Shown here: positions 47,649-58,789 of the stretch, in pieces
Layout: the number at the start of each line of letters is the position of its first letter
Position numbering within the stretch: position 1 is the stretch's first letter
Assembly: GCA_036023115.1 (NCBI GenBank)
Contig: JAYKKT010000064.1
Coordinates: 5,171,001-5,235,000, forward strand
DNA length: 64,000 nt
Reading direction: 5' to 3'
Origin: Brasenia schreberi
Lineage: Eukaryota; Streptophyta; Magnoliopsida; Nymphaeales; Cabombaceae
The notes under the pieces: model-generated
What the model saw: only the letters and a program-made list of their open reading frames with translations
What the model was told of the DNA's origin: nothing
Databases searched by the model: none
Translations under genes and position numbers: made by a program

Positions 47649-49851
47649 TCATTCTTTATAGTTTCTTTCCAACACTTTTGTGTCATCGAAGCTGATCCAC
47701 CAACATGAATGCAAAGTCAAAATCAATATAAAAGACAACATACTCATAGGATAAGCAATATGTGCAGCTGCTGTAGGCAATGTCGAGGGCATAGAGCATT
47801 CTTTGCCGCTAAAAACGACCCGAGAAGGAAACCCGTCCACAGCCATATCTATACATGGTGTTGCCTTCTTGTTGAAAGAGATTATATTCTGTTCTTTCCC
47901 CGGAACTGGTGGTTGGCTCGGATCACTGTGCCTATCTATTGCCATAAGATAATTAAGGCCAGTCAATCCATGTAGGAAGATGGTATTGTTGGGATCTGTC
48001 AATGTAGTTCCATTGAATGAATAAACGTTTTCATAACCCCGAAAAGCCTTATCAATCACGATGGCAGCAAACCAGTCCACAAGGTTGACATCTTCCCAAT
48101 TGAAGAGAGTGATCCTTGCAGTCCAACCATTTTTTATAGTCGCTATATACATGCCAGTTTATGCTAGCTCCACAATTATCACCGCACGGTAGTGGGTTGG
48201 GCACAGGGAAGTGCTTGAGTTGAGCCCATGCCAGCTCTTTAGCTGTTCTGTCATCAAAGGGAACAAAAAGGGATTCAGATGGAAGAAGCAATGCAGGAGC
48301 AGTTGAATTGCAATTGGCATTCGCTGGGCACCCACAAGCACAAGTCTTGCATGGAACAACAGAGTCATTGTAGTAAGCAGAGAAAGAGACACAGCAATGG
48401 GTGTTTTTAGCCATGGCAATATTGCAGACTATTTGCCAGCTTGCTAAAGCAGGTGTGTAAAACTGAAGACCACTAGGGTCAGGGAACATAGTACAATTAA
48501 CTCTGATTGGATCTCCGCATTTGTAGTTGGGGTTAAGGTCGGTGCCACAGATCTTCCAATTCTGAGGGGGGAAAAGGTCGGTCTTCTTAAGATCTGGAGG
48601 CATTTTGTACACCTGCAGTAAAAACTGTGATTTGGATTGCAGAGGATCCATAACATACGGCAAGATCGTTCCGTTCCGGCAACAAAAGTCTATGCGTCCG
48701 ATATTGGTGTCATTGTATCTGTTTGGAGGAAGATCAACAATGGTGGGGATTTTTTGACAGATCATAACTGTACTGAAATCAAGGCCTGAATATTGGACAG
48801 CTTGACGGCCATCGATGCAGTCAGATGCATCTCTTAACAGAGTGTAAGCCCCCTTCATCGTGAAAATGAATTCGTCTCGCACCCATGTTCATGACAATTT
48901 CCAATTATCCAAACGGCCCAATGGGTTGCTGTTGTTTATGGTCACCTGTGCTAAATAGCTACTATCGTAGGATTGAATTACATCATAATAGAGGAGATCA
49001 CCATGCTGGCGAGGCAAGAATTCATCAGTATCACTCTGGTGTTGTTTCCATCAGATGTACAACAAACACACATAGTCGTATCATATGGAAAAGACAAACA
49101 AAGAAAATCAAGATCATCATAAAAAATTGATCCATTAATATCTAAAGAAAAGAAAATTTGGGATAATCCGATGCAATTGAGAATTTCAAGTTTATATTTT
49201 TACTGGTCAAAACAATTTCCTAGCATTGATGTCCCTAGTAAGAACGGCTTTAGCTAAAGCAAACAGAGCCACACCTTTCTTTTGTGTTAACGAATACAAA
49301 ACCAAACAATCCAACAACTATAAAAGGGGAAAAATTAAAACCCAAAAATAGGTACTTACAGCCTGAGAAAACACTAGAATGTTGAAGATACGGTAGGATT
49401 TGCAAAAGAAGCTAAACCATTGGATTGACTTAAGCTGGACATTTGGTTGACATTCAACCCGACTCGAAACCTGACCCAGTCCTTACCTGGTGCAGGGTTG
49501 GTGGTTGGGTCCATATGAAGTTTGGAAAGACCTTCCAAAACCCAATTGTTCTCGTATTGGGGGGGGGGGCGGGTGGGCGGAAAGCTGCTAGCAAGTATGG
49601 ATAGGGCTCAAAACTTATCCAGTGTGTTGGTTAGGCCCCAATACACAATACCCATCTTAGGTTGAAGGAGCAACAAAGCCCAATTTAAAGATGTAAGATT
49701 ATGAAAGGAGAATACAATTATCCTTTTAATCCGGCATTATATCGTTTCTTGGCATACTAGAACAAAGAACTTTCGAAGTTCGGGCCTCTTTCCTCAATAA
49801 TAAGGTTTGGAACCAATAGAATTCCACACCAAAGAAGAAGAATCGATCATA

Positions 49852-49884
<33 letters not shown>

Positions 49885-50370
49885 AGCATACTCGTGGTGA
49901 ATGTGGCTGGAGGGCAAGTGTAGCCATCGTTGGCGAGGCTGAGATTGTTGGGCATGGGCTTATCGGGAACGACGAACTCCATCCCCCTGAGACCGATCAA
50001 TACCTGGTACTGATTGGAATCGCCGGCCGTGTCTATGGCCGTTTTCAAATCCATCTCCGGGTATCCGGAGAGGAACGCCCCATTGCAGCAGCCCCTTCGT
50101 CTTAACCAGAATCTCACCGTCATCGAACCCGACGAACACCTTCCACGACTCCAGCGTGTGAACGCCCGTGTTCGTGATACTCATACCCGACATGAAAGCG
50201 TACGGTTGCTCCATCGCGTTGCCCATGTGTGGAAGAATTTTCCACAGACTCGACAAACTGTACTGGAGGAAGATCCCGTTACATGCTTCCAGTTCTGCTG
50301 CTTGCCCGTTAACCGCCTCCGTCCGAATTCCTACTAACGCCAGCAGGAAGAGAACGGCGACGAGCGCCAT
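47649..50370 (-). pseudogene. COBRA-like protein, group II (COBL7/10/11 type), disrupted
   Basis: Exon 1 (50370-49892) starts with a signal peptide (MALVAVLFLLALVGIRTEA), then EACNGIFLQYSLSS, ESWKVFVGFDDGEILV, GYPEMDLKTAIDTAGD and LANDGYTCPPATFTT. Exon 2 runs from about 49.1 kb ([40 protein letters not shown]) through RDEFIFTMKGAY, DFCCRNGTILP, PPQNWKICGT, CCVSFSAYYNDSVVPC and CACGCP (COBRA signature) to a hydrophobic tail. Lesions seen: a frame break with lost residues near 50085-50100; a frame break near 49030; a TGA at 48889-48891 where relatives have Trp; and one extra base in a six-T run at 48130-48135. COBL proteins are GPI-anchored cell-wall proteins involved in cellulose organisation. 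The exon 2 acceptor was not located. The last ~10 codons and the stop come from an inserted RTE LINE. Confidence 0.85.
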
Positions 50371-50419
50371 CCGACCTTCGTCGGAGATGGAAGTAAGCGA
50401 AGAAGAAGAATGCTGAAAG

Positions 50420-50878
50420 AAAACGGAAAGACAAGGGCGCGTCGTAAGTTCTAAATATTATTTGAATCCATTTATTTATTTTGTTTTTGAAACCTGCTGG
50501 CACGTAAGTTGACGGAGGGGCATATCCTAAACAAAGGAATTTCTGGATATCACACATTTGCCACTCTATGCTTGGGGACAAATCTGGTCTCTTTTCTGTT
50601 CCCGATCCGTCAAGATAGATCGGTTATTGCAATGACATTATATATATTGGAGAGGGAACATGATAAACACGCATACTCTATCCAAATGTTCAACCAGTGA
50701 CAACAACAGTTGAACTTTAAATTTAAAAAATAAAGAATTATCGTGATACTCTTTGCAAGTGCATTAAATGATTTTGATATTATTTTATTTTTTTAACCAT
50801 TGATCTTAAAGATCAAACAATTAAATTCTTTAAGAAGATTTTAGTATGAATGAGTGTGTATGAACTACTCTCTCCCTC
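50420..50878. other. Region upstream of the COBRA-like pseudogene
   Basis: No recognised coding sequence. It would have held the promoter of the COBRA-like gene; no clear TATA or other element can be assigned. Confidence 0.4.
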
Positions 50879-50987
<109 letters not shown>

Positions 50988-51840
50988 TAATAAGTAGATG
51001 AAATTGTTTAAGTATTTTAACAATTATAAATTGAATTTCACGTCGGGTATCGAGAAAGTCCCAAGATAGAACATAGATTCATGGTATAGTTTTTTCTAGA
51101 TAGAGCAAAAAGGATCGATTTTCTTTTGGTTTAGCTTGTGCATGGTTTGTTCATATACTTAAATTGACACATATACGGGCTCTTGCAACATTTCTATGAT
51201 GTCAGTGGACTTCACTGAAAAGCAGGGCTTTAAATAAACCAATCAGCTCATACATCGGCTTGGTTCATCTTGTTCTCAGCTCATTCTTGTCCAGATTTCG
51301 ACCTTAACTAAGCTGAACATGAACATGCGTGGCTTAGATCGGCTCGGAAGCTTGCCAAAAAGGACGAGCTGTTCATATACGATTCAGCTCATTGGACTCT
51401 TGTAATTCGATTTCGGGTTGTCTGGTAGGGGTTTAATCTCACTCCAACTAAAATTTCTCCTGTGGAGTTCACAATGGTTCGTCTTTTTGGATCCAGGCCC
51501 AAAACCAAGATCGGGGTAAAAATCATAATTTCAAAGAACTTTAAGGCATTATATCCGAAGTATTCCAATATTTCCCCGTTTATTCTGGAAATGACGGGTC
51601 AATCCCAGTAACTTTCACATGGTTAACCAAGTTATTGGCCATTGATGAAAAATAGTTCGAGACTTTTCTTGTTTAGGTTCATATACCTTGGTTTGTATAC
51701 CCGGTGCGCAATGGGGTGGGTCCGTCCAGGTTGGCACCCGCCCAAACCCGTTTTACGTAAAAAAGAAGAAGGGTCTTTGATGGATTATTTGGATGATTGC
51801 CTATCAAAAGTGAATAAATGGTAATAATGAGGGAATATCC
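50988..51840. other. Intergenic stretch with degraded repeat character
   Basis: The 51.2-51.4 kb part is rich in ggctcgg, cagctcatt and similar motifs like the other GGTTC-type remnants. No gene was recognised. Confidence 0.4.
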
Positions 51841-51860
51841 ATCAAGTGTACCCTATATTA

Positions 51861-51968
51861 TATATATATACACTGAAATTTAAGAGTGAAACAGGTCACT
51901 ATTGTAGATTTTGATAATTTTCAGTGTATATATATATATATATATATATAATCTACAATAGTGACCTG
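51861..51968. repeat. Two interleaved inverted repeats
   Basis: caggtcactattgtagatt at 51892-51910 is the exact reverse complement of 51950-51968. tatatatatacactgaaa at 51861-51878 is the exact reverse complement of 51919-51936. The order A-B-A'-B' is interleaved rather than nested. Part of the second pair is simple TA repeat. Confidence 0.9.
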
Positions 51969-52629
51969 AACCCGACCTAATCTGATTCTACCATCTGAAA
52001 GATCCTGGCTTTCATACTTTGGCGGGTCATCTGAGATCCTTTTCATAACCTGTGTTGAAGGGACATCTATATGATCCGTCAAATTTCTTTTATGTTGTCT
52101 TAGTATTAGTTAGTGATCCTGGCTGAGTGAGTCCTTTCTTGATACCAGTCCTACATTCTGTTTATGTGAACCATGCAGGAAGAGGATTGTAACATCAAAG
52201 AGCTGGTCTGCAAATTTCGACATCGACCGGTGGTGGATCGACATGAAGTCAACCAGAAGGCGCCTCCGCTTCACCCCCAAACTTGGAAAATAAGAAAAAT
52301 AGCCTGCTGTTGAAGCCGTGAGCTATAAAAATCTTCGTTTTCATCTTCCCCCTAACTGCTCATAATGTCACGCTTGCACTGTCAAATGAGCCGACGAGGA
52401 TTGCAATGTGACTGACATATGATCAGTTGGCCGGAGAGCAAAGACAACAAAAACTTATGAAGTGTAAAGTCATAAGGCAAATGCTTTATTGATAGCACAA
52501 AAGAGTACAACTCGGCCGAGTATGTTGAGAGCACTTTCCTTTAAAAAAAGGTTTTGTAAAGGGAATGGTACTATGCCAATAACATGTTCACCATAAAGAG
52601 GATCACAACAATATAACCATACAATATCA

Positions 52630-52761
52630 ACAACAACAACAAAGCCTTTTCTCATACTAGACGGGGTCGACTACATGGATTCTTTGTTTCCACATATCCC
52701 TATCGTGTGCCATGTTAGCAGTTAACTCACAATAAGCTAGATCATTCTTTATTGTTTCTTT
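52630..52761 (-). mobile_element. RTE-type LINE, 132-bp 3' end with 13-bp target duplication
   Basis: Minus orientation. The GTT tail (read as aacaacaac) is at the left, then the complement of tagtatgagaaaaggctt and gtcgaccccg, ending at gaaagaaacaataaagaatg on the far side. ccatacaatatca flanks it at 52617-52629 and 52762-52774. Confidence 0.9.
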
Positions 52762-52774
52762 CCATACAATATCA

Positions 52775-55525
52775 CCCTAAAAAAATTCTACAACCACCAC
52801 TGTCACCGGCTCTATTGGATGCTCAATGACACCCATTAGAGTACAAGTATGCTACTGGATTTAGCCTCTCCATTCTACCGAAAAAGAAAGAACGAAGAGA
52901 TCATTAGATAGTGATCGGGCTCGAACTTATGAGATCCATCTAATATTTGGATCAGAGTAGGGTTTATGAAAATTTACACCAAAACCTGACACGATATGCG
53001 ATTTGAATATAAGCATGCTATCGTCTAGGTTATGTACTCCTAAAAATAGATGTATTAAGAGATGGTTATGTACTCCTAACCCCTTCTTAGAGCCATCCAT
53101 CATATTTTAGACCCGAACCGGCTCGAAACGAGCTCATTTGAGGTTTTCTTATAGGATTTGGGTAGGACTCATATTCGGGTCTTTTACTAGATCTTGAAAG
53201 CGGGCACATGACTTGTAAATACATTGATCCAAAACCGTATTCCTTATCCATTTCATATCCTGGTAACTATGTAAACACTGATATACAAGCAACGTATATA
53301 AACCACATCATCACAAAAATTTAACAAATTATTGCTGGCTAAATCAACGTTTTGTGAGCATATTGAACATGGAACCAAAGTCTCTCTCGCGCACATACGC
53401 GCGTGCGCGCAGACAGACACTGGATGATGGATCTCTGTTGTAACGTGGAAGACAAATGACCGCACAAAAGAAAATGGCCGTACGTTGAAATAATTGACAT
53501 GGGGAATTGCCTTAAGCGTTCTCCTACACCCAGCACCGACATTTCTCTCTCTCAAACTATGGATCTTTTAAATTATAATTATGGTTGGGTTAATTAACCT
53601 CTTATACATTAATAATATTTAATTCTTATTGATATTCCTAAATATTCAATTGATATATTATTGATGCATGTAGACAAACCCACGTGTCCTTTTATATACT
53701 TGATAGCTATTGAACCTTAGTTGAAAGAGTTTGTGAAGGATACGTGTGTTGGGTCGAGCTTAGGTTGAGGTTTGAGAATTGCCTTTGATTTTCGGTTTTT
53801 TTTTATACATGAAAAACTTTTGATCTAACGATTAAGAGTGTTTACTCGAGAACAATACGAAACAGAGAGTTACGTTATTTGGATCGAATCCATGATCTGT
53901 AATCCATCACCATGCGTAAAGTTACGTCAATTGGTTGTAATCCATCACAATGCCTATAAATAAAGAATTAAGGCTCCCTAATCGATACTTCTACGTGAAA
54001 GACACTCTCTCTTCCCCCTATGCTCTTCCTTTTACACATGGTGTTCTCCGCGGTGACGGCTTCTGGCGGTCCTTTCCTTTATCCATCGACGATTGAGGCG
54101 TTATCAAAGTCGACTCAAAGCCAAGTAAGTAGCTTTAAGTTGTGCGTGCATTTTATCCTCAGAGAAAGTCATAAGCACCGTACTGGATAACAAAGCACAA
54201 TTTTCTCTAAAATAAGTCGGCCAAGACCGACTCACACATTTAAGTTTCTTTTGTGATTATTGTGTGTTTTTGTTTTTCATATGATTTGTTCATGACTTAC
54301 ATGTTGTTGATTGACCATGTTTATAATGGTTGCATATTGGTTTATTATACACATATTTCTATAAATTTTCCCACCGTATCTTACAAGGTTCCTCACCAGT
54401 GTTACCTGATTCATTGAACCGAATTGGCTCTCGAAAGATTCAGAGAATCAGCTGAATCAAATCGGTTCCAATAAACAATCTTGAATTGTGGAAACGTCTG
54501 TCAGGAATACGGCCGATTCTGCTCAAACTGGTTCAAATTCATTTGGTTGATGTAGCCAATTTCACTGCTCAGTCAGTCGAGCTGCGGCACATATGGAGCC
54601 TGAATCAAAACTAAAAGTCTTAAAGGATTCACCAAAGAGGGCAACTCAGGTCGATTCTTCGGTTTTGACAACAATGCTTGTCATAGTTACAACCAGTCTC
54701 ATTTCCTTGAGCATCATTCGCTGTAAGAGATCCAAATGCATGCTTGAAAGTTGAAACAGGAAAAAGAGAACGGAATATCTGTGTCCGGACTCTTGAGTAA
54801 GATCAAGAACAAGAGCTACTTGAGAAGGGATCCTCCTCTTTAACTTGCTTAAGATCAATTCAAATTCGTGTATTTAATAAATATGCCTGGTCCAAAACAT
54901 CCAAATCCAAGGAACTCTTATTATTGGCAATCTAGGACTGGACAGACCTTAGCAGATATGACCGGGATCGATCTCCAGACCTTCAACTTGAAGGTGTTTT
55001 GGGTCGACCAACCTAGCCAGGAGAGTTAGAGCTTCTTTTTAACAATCCCAAGAAATTTCCACTCCCCATATCGCCAATTAAACACGAAGAAAGAAGATCG
55101 ATAGAGAATCAATGAATGCGAAGCGATGTAGCTGCTCTATGAATGAAAACTGCAGAAAAGCATTAAAATAGCCACCTTCAACATTTATTACGTACAAACA
55201 ATACTGAGCCAGAAGAAAGAGATCACCAAACAGGAACAGTCATTATTGCAACTAAAATTACTACTAATAAGCTACTCAACGCCTCCGTCCATCACCGCCC
55301 ATCACATTAGCATTCAAAAAAGCAGTCGAATTCGGTCCATTTAATTACCTCCCACACACAGATCCATAAAGGTAACAAAGGAAAACCGTAGAACAGCTCC
55401 ATCGATTTCTTACCAATCAAAGATGCAGGCAATTAAGTGCCAACCAGCGTGAGCCCGATCTCTTGAGAGAGAGAGAGAGAGAGAGAGGCATATATAAAGA
55501 TGGTATTTATTTAGTGGTTAACAAC
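52775..55525. other. Intergenic stretch, no gene recognised
   Basis: It contains a CG-alternating patch near 53.40 kb (cgcgcgtgcgcgc). The 3' UTR of the proline-rich gene probably occupies its right end, with a GA run near 55.47 kb. No protein motif was found. Confidence 0.5.
54945..55035 (-). mobile_element. tRNA-like SINE fragment
   Basis: On the minus strand, tggctaggttggtcgacc (A-box-like) and ggagatcgatcccggtc (B-box-like) lie about 40 bases apart with a plausible Pol III layout. Only one copy of this exact type is present here. Confidence 0.4.
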
Positions 55526-56008
55526 TTAACATATAATTAGCCACAACAGAAGGCCAAGTAGAAGGGAGGAAAGAGAGGATGCAGCAGGATGAAGAAGAAA
55601 TGGAGGGGAAGGGGCAGAGGAGTAAAAGGACGAGGTTGGGTGGTTGGTTGGTGTCTTAGGGTAGTAAGGGTAGTAAGGGAGGAGAGGGTTCGGAGGGGGC
55701 GGTGCAAGGAAGTATGGGACGGTGGGCGGAGGGTAGACGTACCCACCTGTTGATGGCGGCGGCGGCGGCGGCGGCGGTGTGTAATGGTAGGAACCCGGAA
55801 GGACATTGTTGGTAGGAGGAGGAGGGGGACTGTAGGTGGCGGTGGCAGATGGTGGCGGAGGCGGTTGCCATTGTGCGGTGGGGATGCAGCAGGTGGCGCA
55901 GGCGGTGCAGAGGAGGCCCAAAGGAGGGCTACTCGCTAATGCTGGGCGGACCGCTACCGGGAGGAGGAGGAGGAGCAGGAGCAAGCAGAGGCGAGGAAGC
56001 GGCGTCAT
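55526..56008 (-). CDS. Proline-rich extensin-like cell-wall protein (160 aa, single exon)
   Basis: The frame opens with MTPLPRLCLLLLLLLLPVAV, a strong signal peptide likely cut after PALAS. An in-frame ATG 16 codons upstream (56056) would put a charged stretch before the hydrophobic core, so 56008 is preferred. Next come a Cys cluster (CTACATCC), QWQPPPPPS, SPPPPPTNN, a run of eight Pro after HYT, PPTVPYFLAPPPPNP and LPYYPYYPKTP, then a hydrophobic C-terminus (SLSSLLLGLLLWLIIC) like a GPI-anchor signal. Small plant proline-rich proteins share this signal-Cys-(P)n-YYP-hydrophobic layout. A wall or cell-surface role is inferred. The frame is intact and GC-rich against AT-rich flanks, which supports a real gene. 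Confidence 0.75.
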   Translation of the reverse strand: MTPLPRLCLLLLLLLLPVAVRPALASSPPLGLLCTACATCCIPTAQWQPPPPPSATATYSPPPPPTNNVLPGSYHYTPPPPPPPPSTGGYVYPPPTVPYFLAPPPPNPLLPYYPYYPKTPTNHPTSSFYSSAPSPPFLLHPAASSLSSLLLGLLLWLIIC

Positions 56009-56425
56009 TTTCCGGCGAAAGATCCGACGAGCTCCGCTTGTTTTTGGCTGAAACAAGGAAGAACGGAGCGTTGGCTGTGGATGGAGATAGGAGAGTAAAA
56101 ATGGTCACTTCCAAAAGGGAGAGAGAGAATGGGGGACTCGTGTGCGATAGTAGGGCGAGGATGGACTGCAGTCTGACAAGGAAGAGATCTTGATAGATCC
56201 TGGCCGCTGAAAAGCAGTCACCACATCTTAACGGACGGCAAGGATCAAGTTAAATGCTGGCAGTTCGAGTCTCTTCCCGCTTGACCAATGGTCGGTACGT
56301 CGAATCAAAAACCAGTTGAACCCGAAACCGGACATGTCTAAACACATACCTTCCTGCAAACACACGCATTCCCACACGCCCTGAGCGTCTGTTTCATGCT
56401 AACTCTTGTAATTTGCTGAAATGGC

Positions 56426-56456
<31 letters not shown>

Positions 56457-56924
56457 AAAGAGAATATACGCACACTCATCGATTTCAAACGTTGACCATT
56501 CAAATCAATGACCGAAATACTTAGAAAAATCTAAATAGTAATATGTGCATTAAATGTTCTTTACAAAAACATAATATCACCTTTACTTTTTATTTTAAAA
56601 ATAAATTATTGATTTCAATGATCCGACAATTGACCTTTTAAGGATGTTTTAGCACAAATTGATGTACACATCTATCATGTTTTTTTTGTCTCATGTATAT
56701 TTATAAAAGGGTTATACTCATGTGTTAATTGATATCCATAGAAATTAATGGTTAAAATTAAAACTAAAAAGTGAAAATATACTTCCTGCTTTACTTATAT
56801 TAGAGCAGGTGTACTTGAAAAAGTATAAGATATTTTTTTATTTTTAAAATCTTAATGATTCATTACTTGGATTGAGTAGTCAAAATTTTTCCTTGAGTTG
56901 GAATACTAAGTGGGTTTCATAGAC

Positions 56925-56979
<55 letters not shown>

Positions 56980-56981
56980 TG
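56009..56981. other. Promoter side of the proline-rich gene and AT-rich spacer
   Basis: The first 200 bp are purine-rich and probably include the 5' UTR. TA microsatellites lie at about 56427-56452 and 56932-56976. Nothing else was recognised. Confidence 0.45.
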
Positions 56982-56991
56982 GTACCAATTG

Positions 56992-57083
56992 GTCAGGATA
57001 CTCGTTCGTGAGTTAACAGGGCTGTGTGGAAACAAAGAATCCACGTCGATCTAGTATGGAAAAATGTTTAGTTGTCGTTGTTG
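56992..57083 (+). mobile_element. RTE-type LINE, ~92-bp 3' end
   Basis: gagttaacagggctgtgtgg, then aaacaaagaatccacg and ctagtatggaaaaatgttta with a degenerate GTT tail. gtaccaattg flanks both sides (56982-56991 and 57084-57093). Confidence 0.75.
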
Positions 57084-57477
57084 TACCAATTGTCGGGAAC
57101 AAATCTTGACTTGGAGACATCACCAGGAGAGGTCCATCCATCCATGGTACGCGCCCAAAGAGATTCTTTTAGGTGTTTTTTATTCGTAGTTTCAGGCTCT
57201 CAATGTTAGGATTGCAGGCTTAAACCTACGTTGACTTGTAACCATGGTTGTGACTTTTTGTTTTACAATTGAGATTGACGCTAGAGTTTTTGTACTTACA
57301 ATACCCGGCTTCGGCCTTCCATTCTAACCGAAAGAAAAACAAAGGCCCAAATTTTAGATCACACTTAAAAATTAGGCTTTCAAAGTTTTAAACCACTCTT
57401 AATAAGGCTCCATCTTAGCATTTGGCTGTAGGCATCAACTCATGTTCAGCCACTTGATCCAGATGCATAATACCTGC

Positions 57478-57597
57478 ATGTGTGCGTTGGCGCGACGGCA
57501 GGGCGCTTTAGCGCCGTTGCTGCTGGTGGGGAGTTCGACTTCCAGAGGTGCATGCGTGTGGGTGTGTTAGGTTTCAGCCTTCTCTTGTAAAAAAAAT
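57478..57597 (+). mobile_element. tRNA-derived SINE-like element, second copy
   Basis: It contains tggcgcgacggcagggcg (A-box-like) and ggggagttcgacttcc (B-box-like), then gtgtgttaggtttcagcc, ttctcttgt and a run of eight A. It matches the copy at about 0.9-1.03 kb along its length. Confidence 0.6.
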
Positions 57598-57719
57598 GTC
57601 AATGATGACAGAATTCAGATAGTGGATTCCACTTTACTGTGAGAAAAGGCTGCGTTTTGGTTTCCATTGAGACATGTCAAACTTCACATCCTCAATGTCT
57701 TCCTTTTATGCAGTGATAA

Positions 57720-58700
57720 TCATATCCAATGCCACTCAAAAGCTTCGTTGGAAAGAGTCCCAAACATCTCCTTTGTTATCTGTCCATCTCGCCTGCAACC
57801 TCTTTCATCCCCAAGTAATTTATGGCATTTGAATTGCAGGTGGAAGTGAGAGATTGACCGCTTCCAGTCCTTCTCTGTCATCTCGAGCTCCCTAGTTGGC
57901 TGTTGATGGTGTCTTGAGACGTTTAGTACGGACGCTAATGTTCTGACTGCAATGCAACATATGCTCAAGTATCAAGGCGAACAAGGACACTTGATGATTA
58001 CTGTCACAAAAGAACACAAAAAGAAATGACAGTGGCCAATACAAAAGGTTATGCAAGACGACTCATTTACCTTTACCAAATGATCAATTTCCTAGTACGC
58101 AACAGCTTGCCCATCATATTTTTGTGAATTAGGAAGATTTCATCTGTTTGGTATAATGCCAGCTCCAAAGTAAATTCGACTGCTTCTGTCTTCACACAGA
58201 TATTGGGAATTGTCATATTATTAGACTGCTTTGTTTGCGCCTGGATTGAGACTGATGAGGTTGTTAGTAGGGGGATAATACTCCATTGTTGATGCTGAAA
58301 ATCCGGCAAGTGTCATTAGAATCTTCATCATCCACCTCATTGAATGTCCGTGAGGAGTTTCAAACTGCACAACATATACTACAGCAAAATTATTGTGTGT
58401 TGGTATCGGAAAGTGAATTGTCTTGTAACAGGCATGATCGAGAGAAGAGAACCAGATTATGAGCAATCCAATATTTCAAGAATCACTAAGAGTTCTTTAT
58501 CCTATTTACAATATAAAAGCTAGTGAATAAGAAAACAGAAAGTGAGGTAACAATAAGGGATGATATGAAAGTATTCAGGCCTGAGGAAGTACATATGCCA
58601 TGTTGGTAACACAGATGAGAAACGCAGAGGCTTACTTTGGACAGAAAGTCATCATCGTTCCTGGCGAAGGTATAGACAACCAAATACATGCACAAAACTT
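57720..58700 (-). other. Unrecognised exon-like segments, possible gene or pseudogene
   Basis: Minus-strand open stretches have plausible splice signals: one ending FARNDDDFLSK before gtaagc (58.63-58.70 kb); one starting after ttgtgcag at about 58.36 kb (FETPHGHSMRWMMKILM); one with VKTEAVEFTLELALYQT (58.15 kb); and one with VRTLASVLNVSRHHQQ and EMTEKDWKRSISHFHLQF (57.8-57.95 kb). The composition looks protein-like, but no family was recognised and the frames could not be joined into one chain. Confidence 0.3.
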
Positions 58701-58789
58701 CATTAAATAAGAGAGATGATAGGTAATCTAACTAGTTGAGTGTGAAACTTTGTCCAACAAATATATTTGGTTTATCGGCACAAAAAGAA

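Larger units (their letters stand above)
44045..47682 (-). mobile_element. RTE-type LINE 3' fragment at the COBRA-like gene end, split by a hAT element
   Basis: The two LINE parts are 44045-44146 (3' tail with GTT repeats) and 47626-47682 (cttattgtgagttaactg-type region, read on the minus strand). Together they match the ~150-bp copy at 52.63 kb. Outer flanks carry a 20-bp duplication with one mismatch, tcatcgaagttgatccacca at 44025-44044 and tcatcgaagctgatccacca at 47683-47702. The LINE fragment went in first; the hAT copy at 44147-47625 then split it. Confidence 0.85.

Noticed and set aside
53380..53420. CG-alternating patch (cgcgcgtgcgcgc) as a regulatory or Z-DNA site
   Set aside because: Too short, with no nearby gene start to give it a role.
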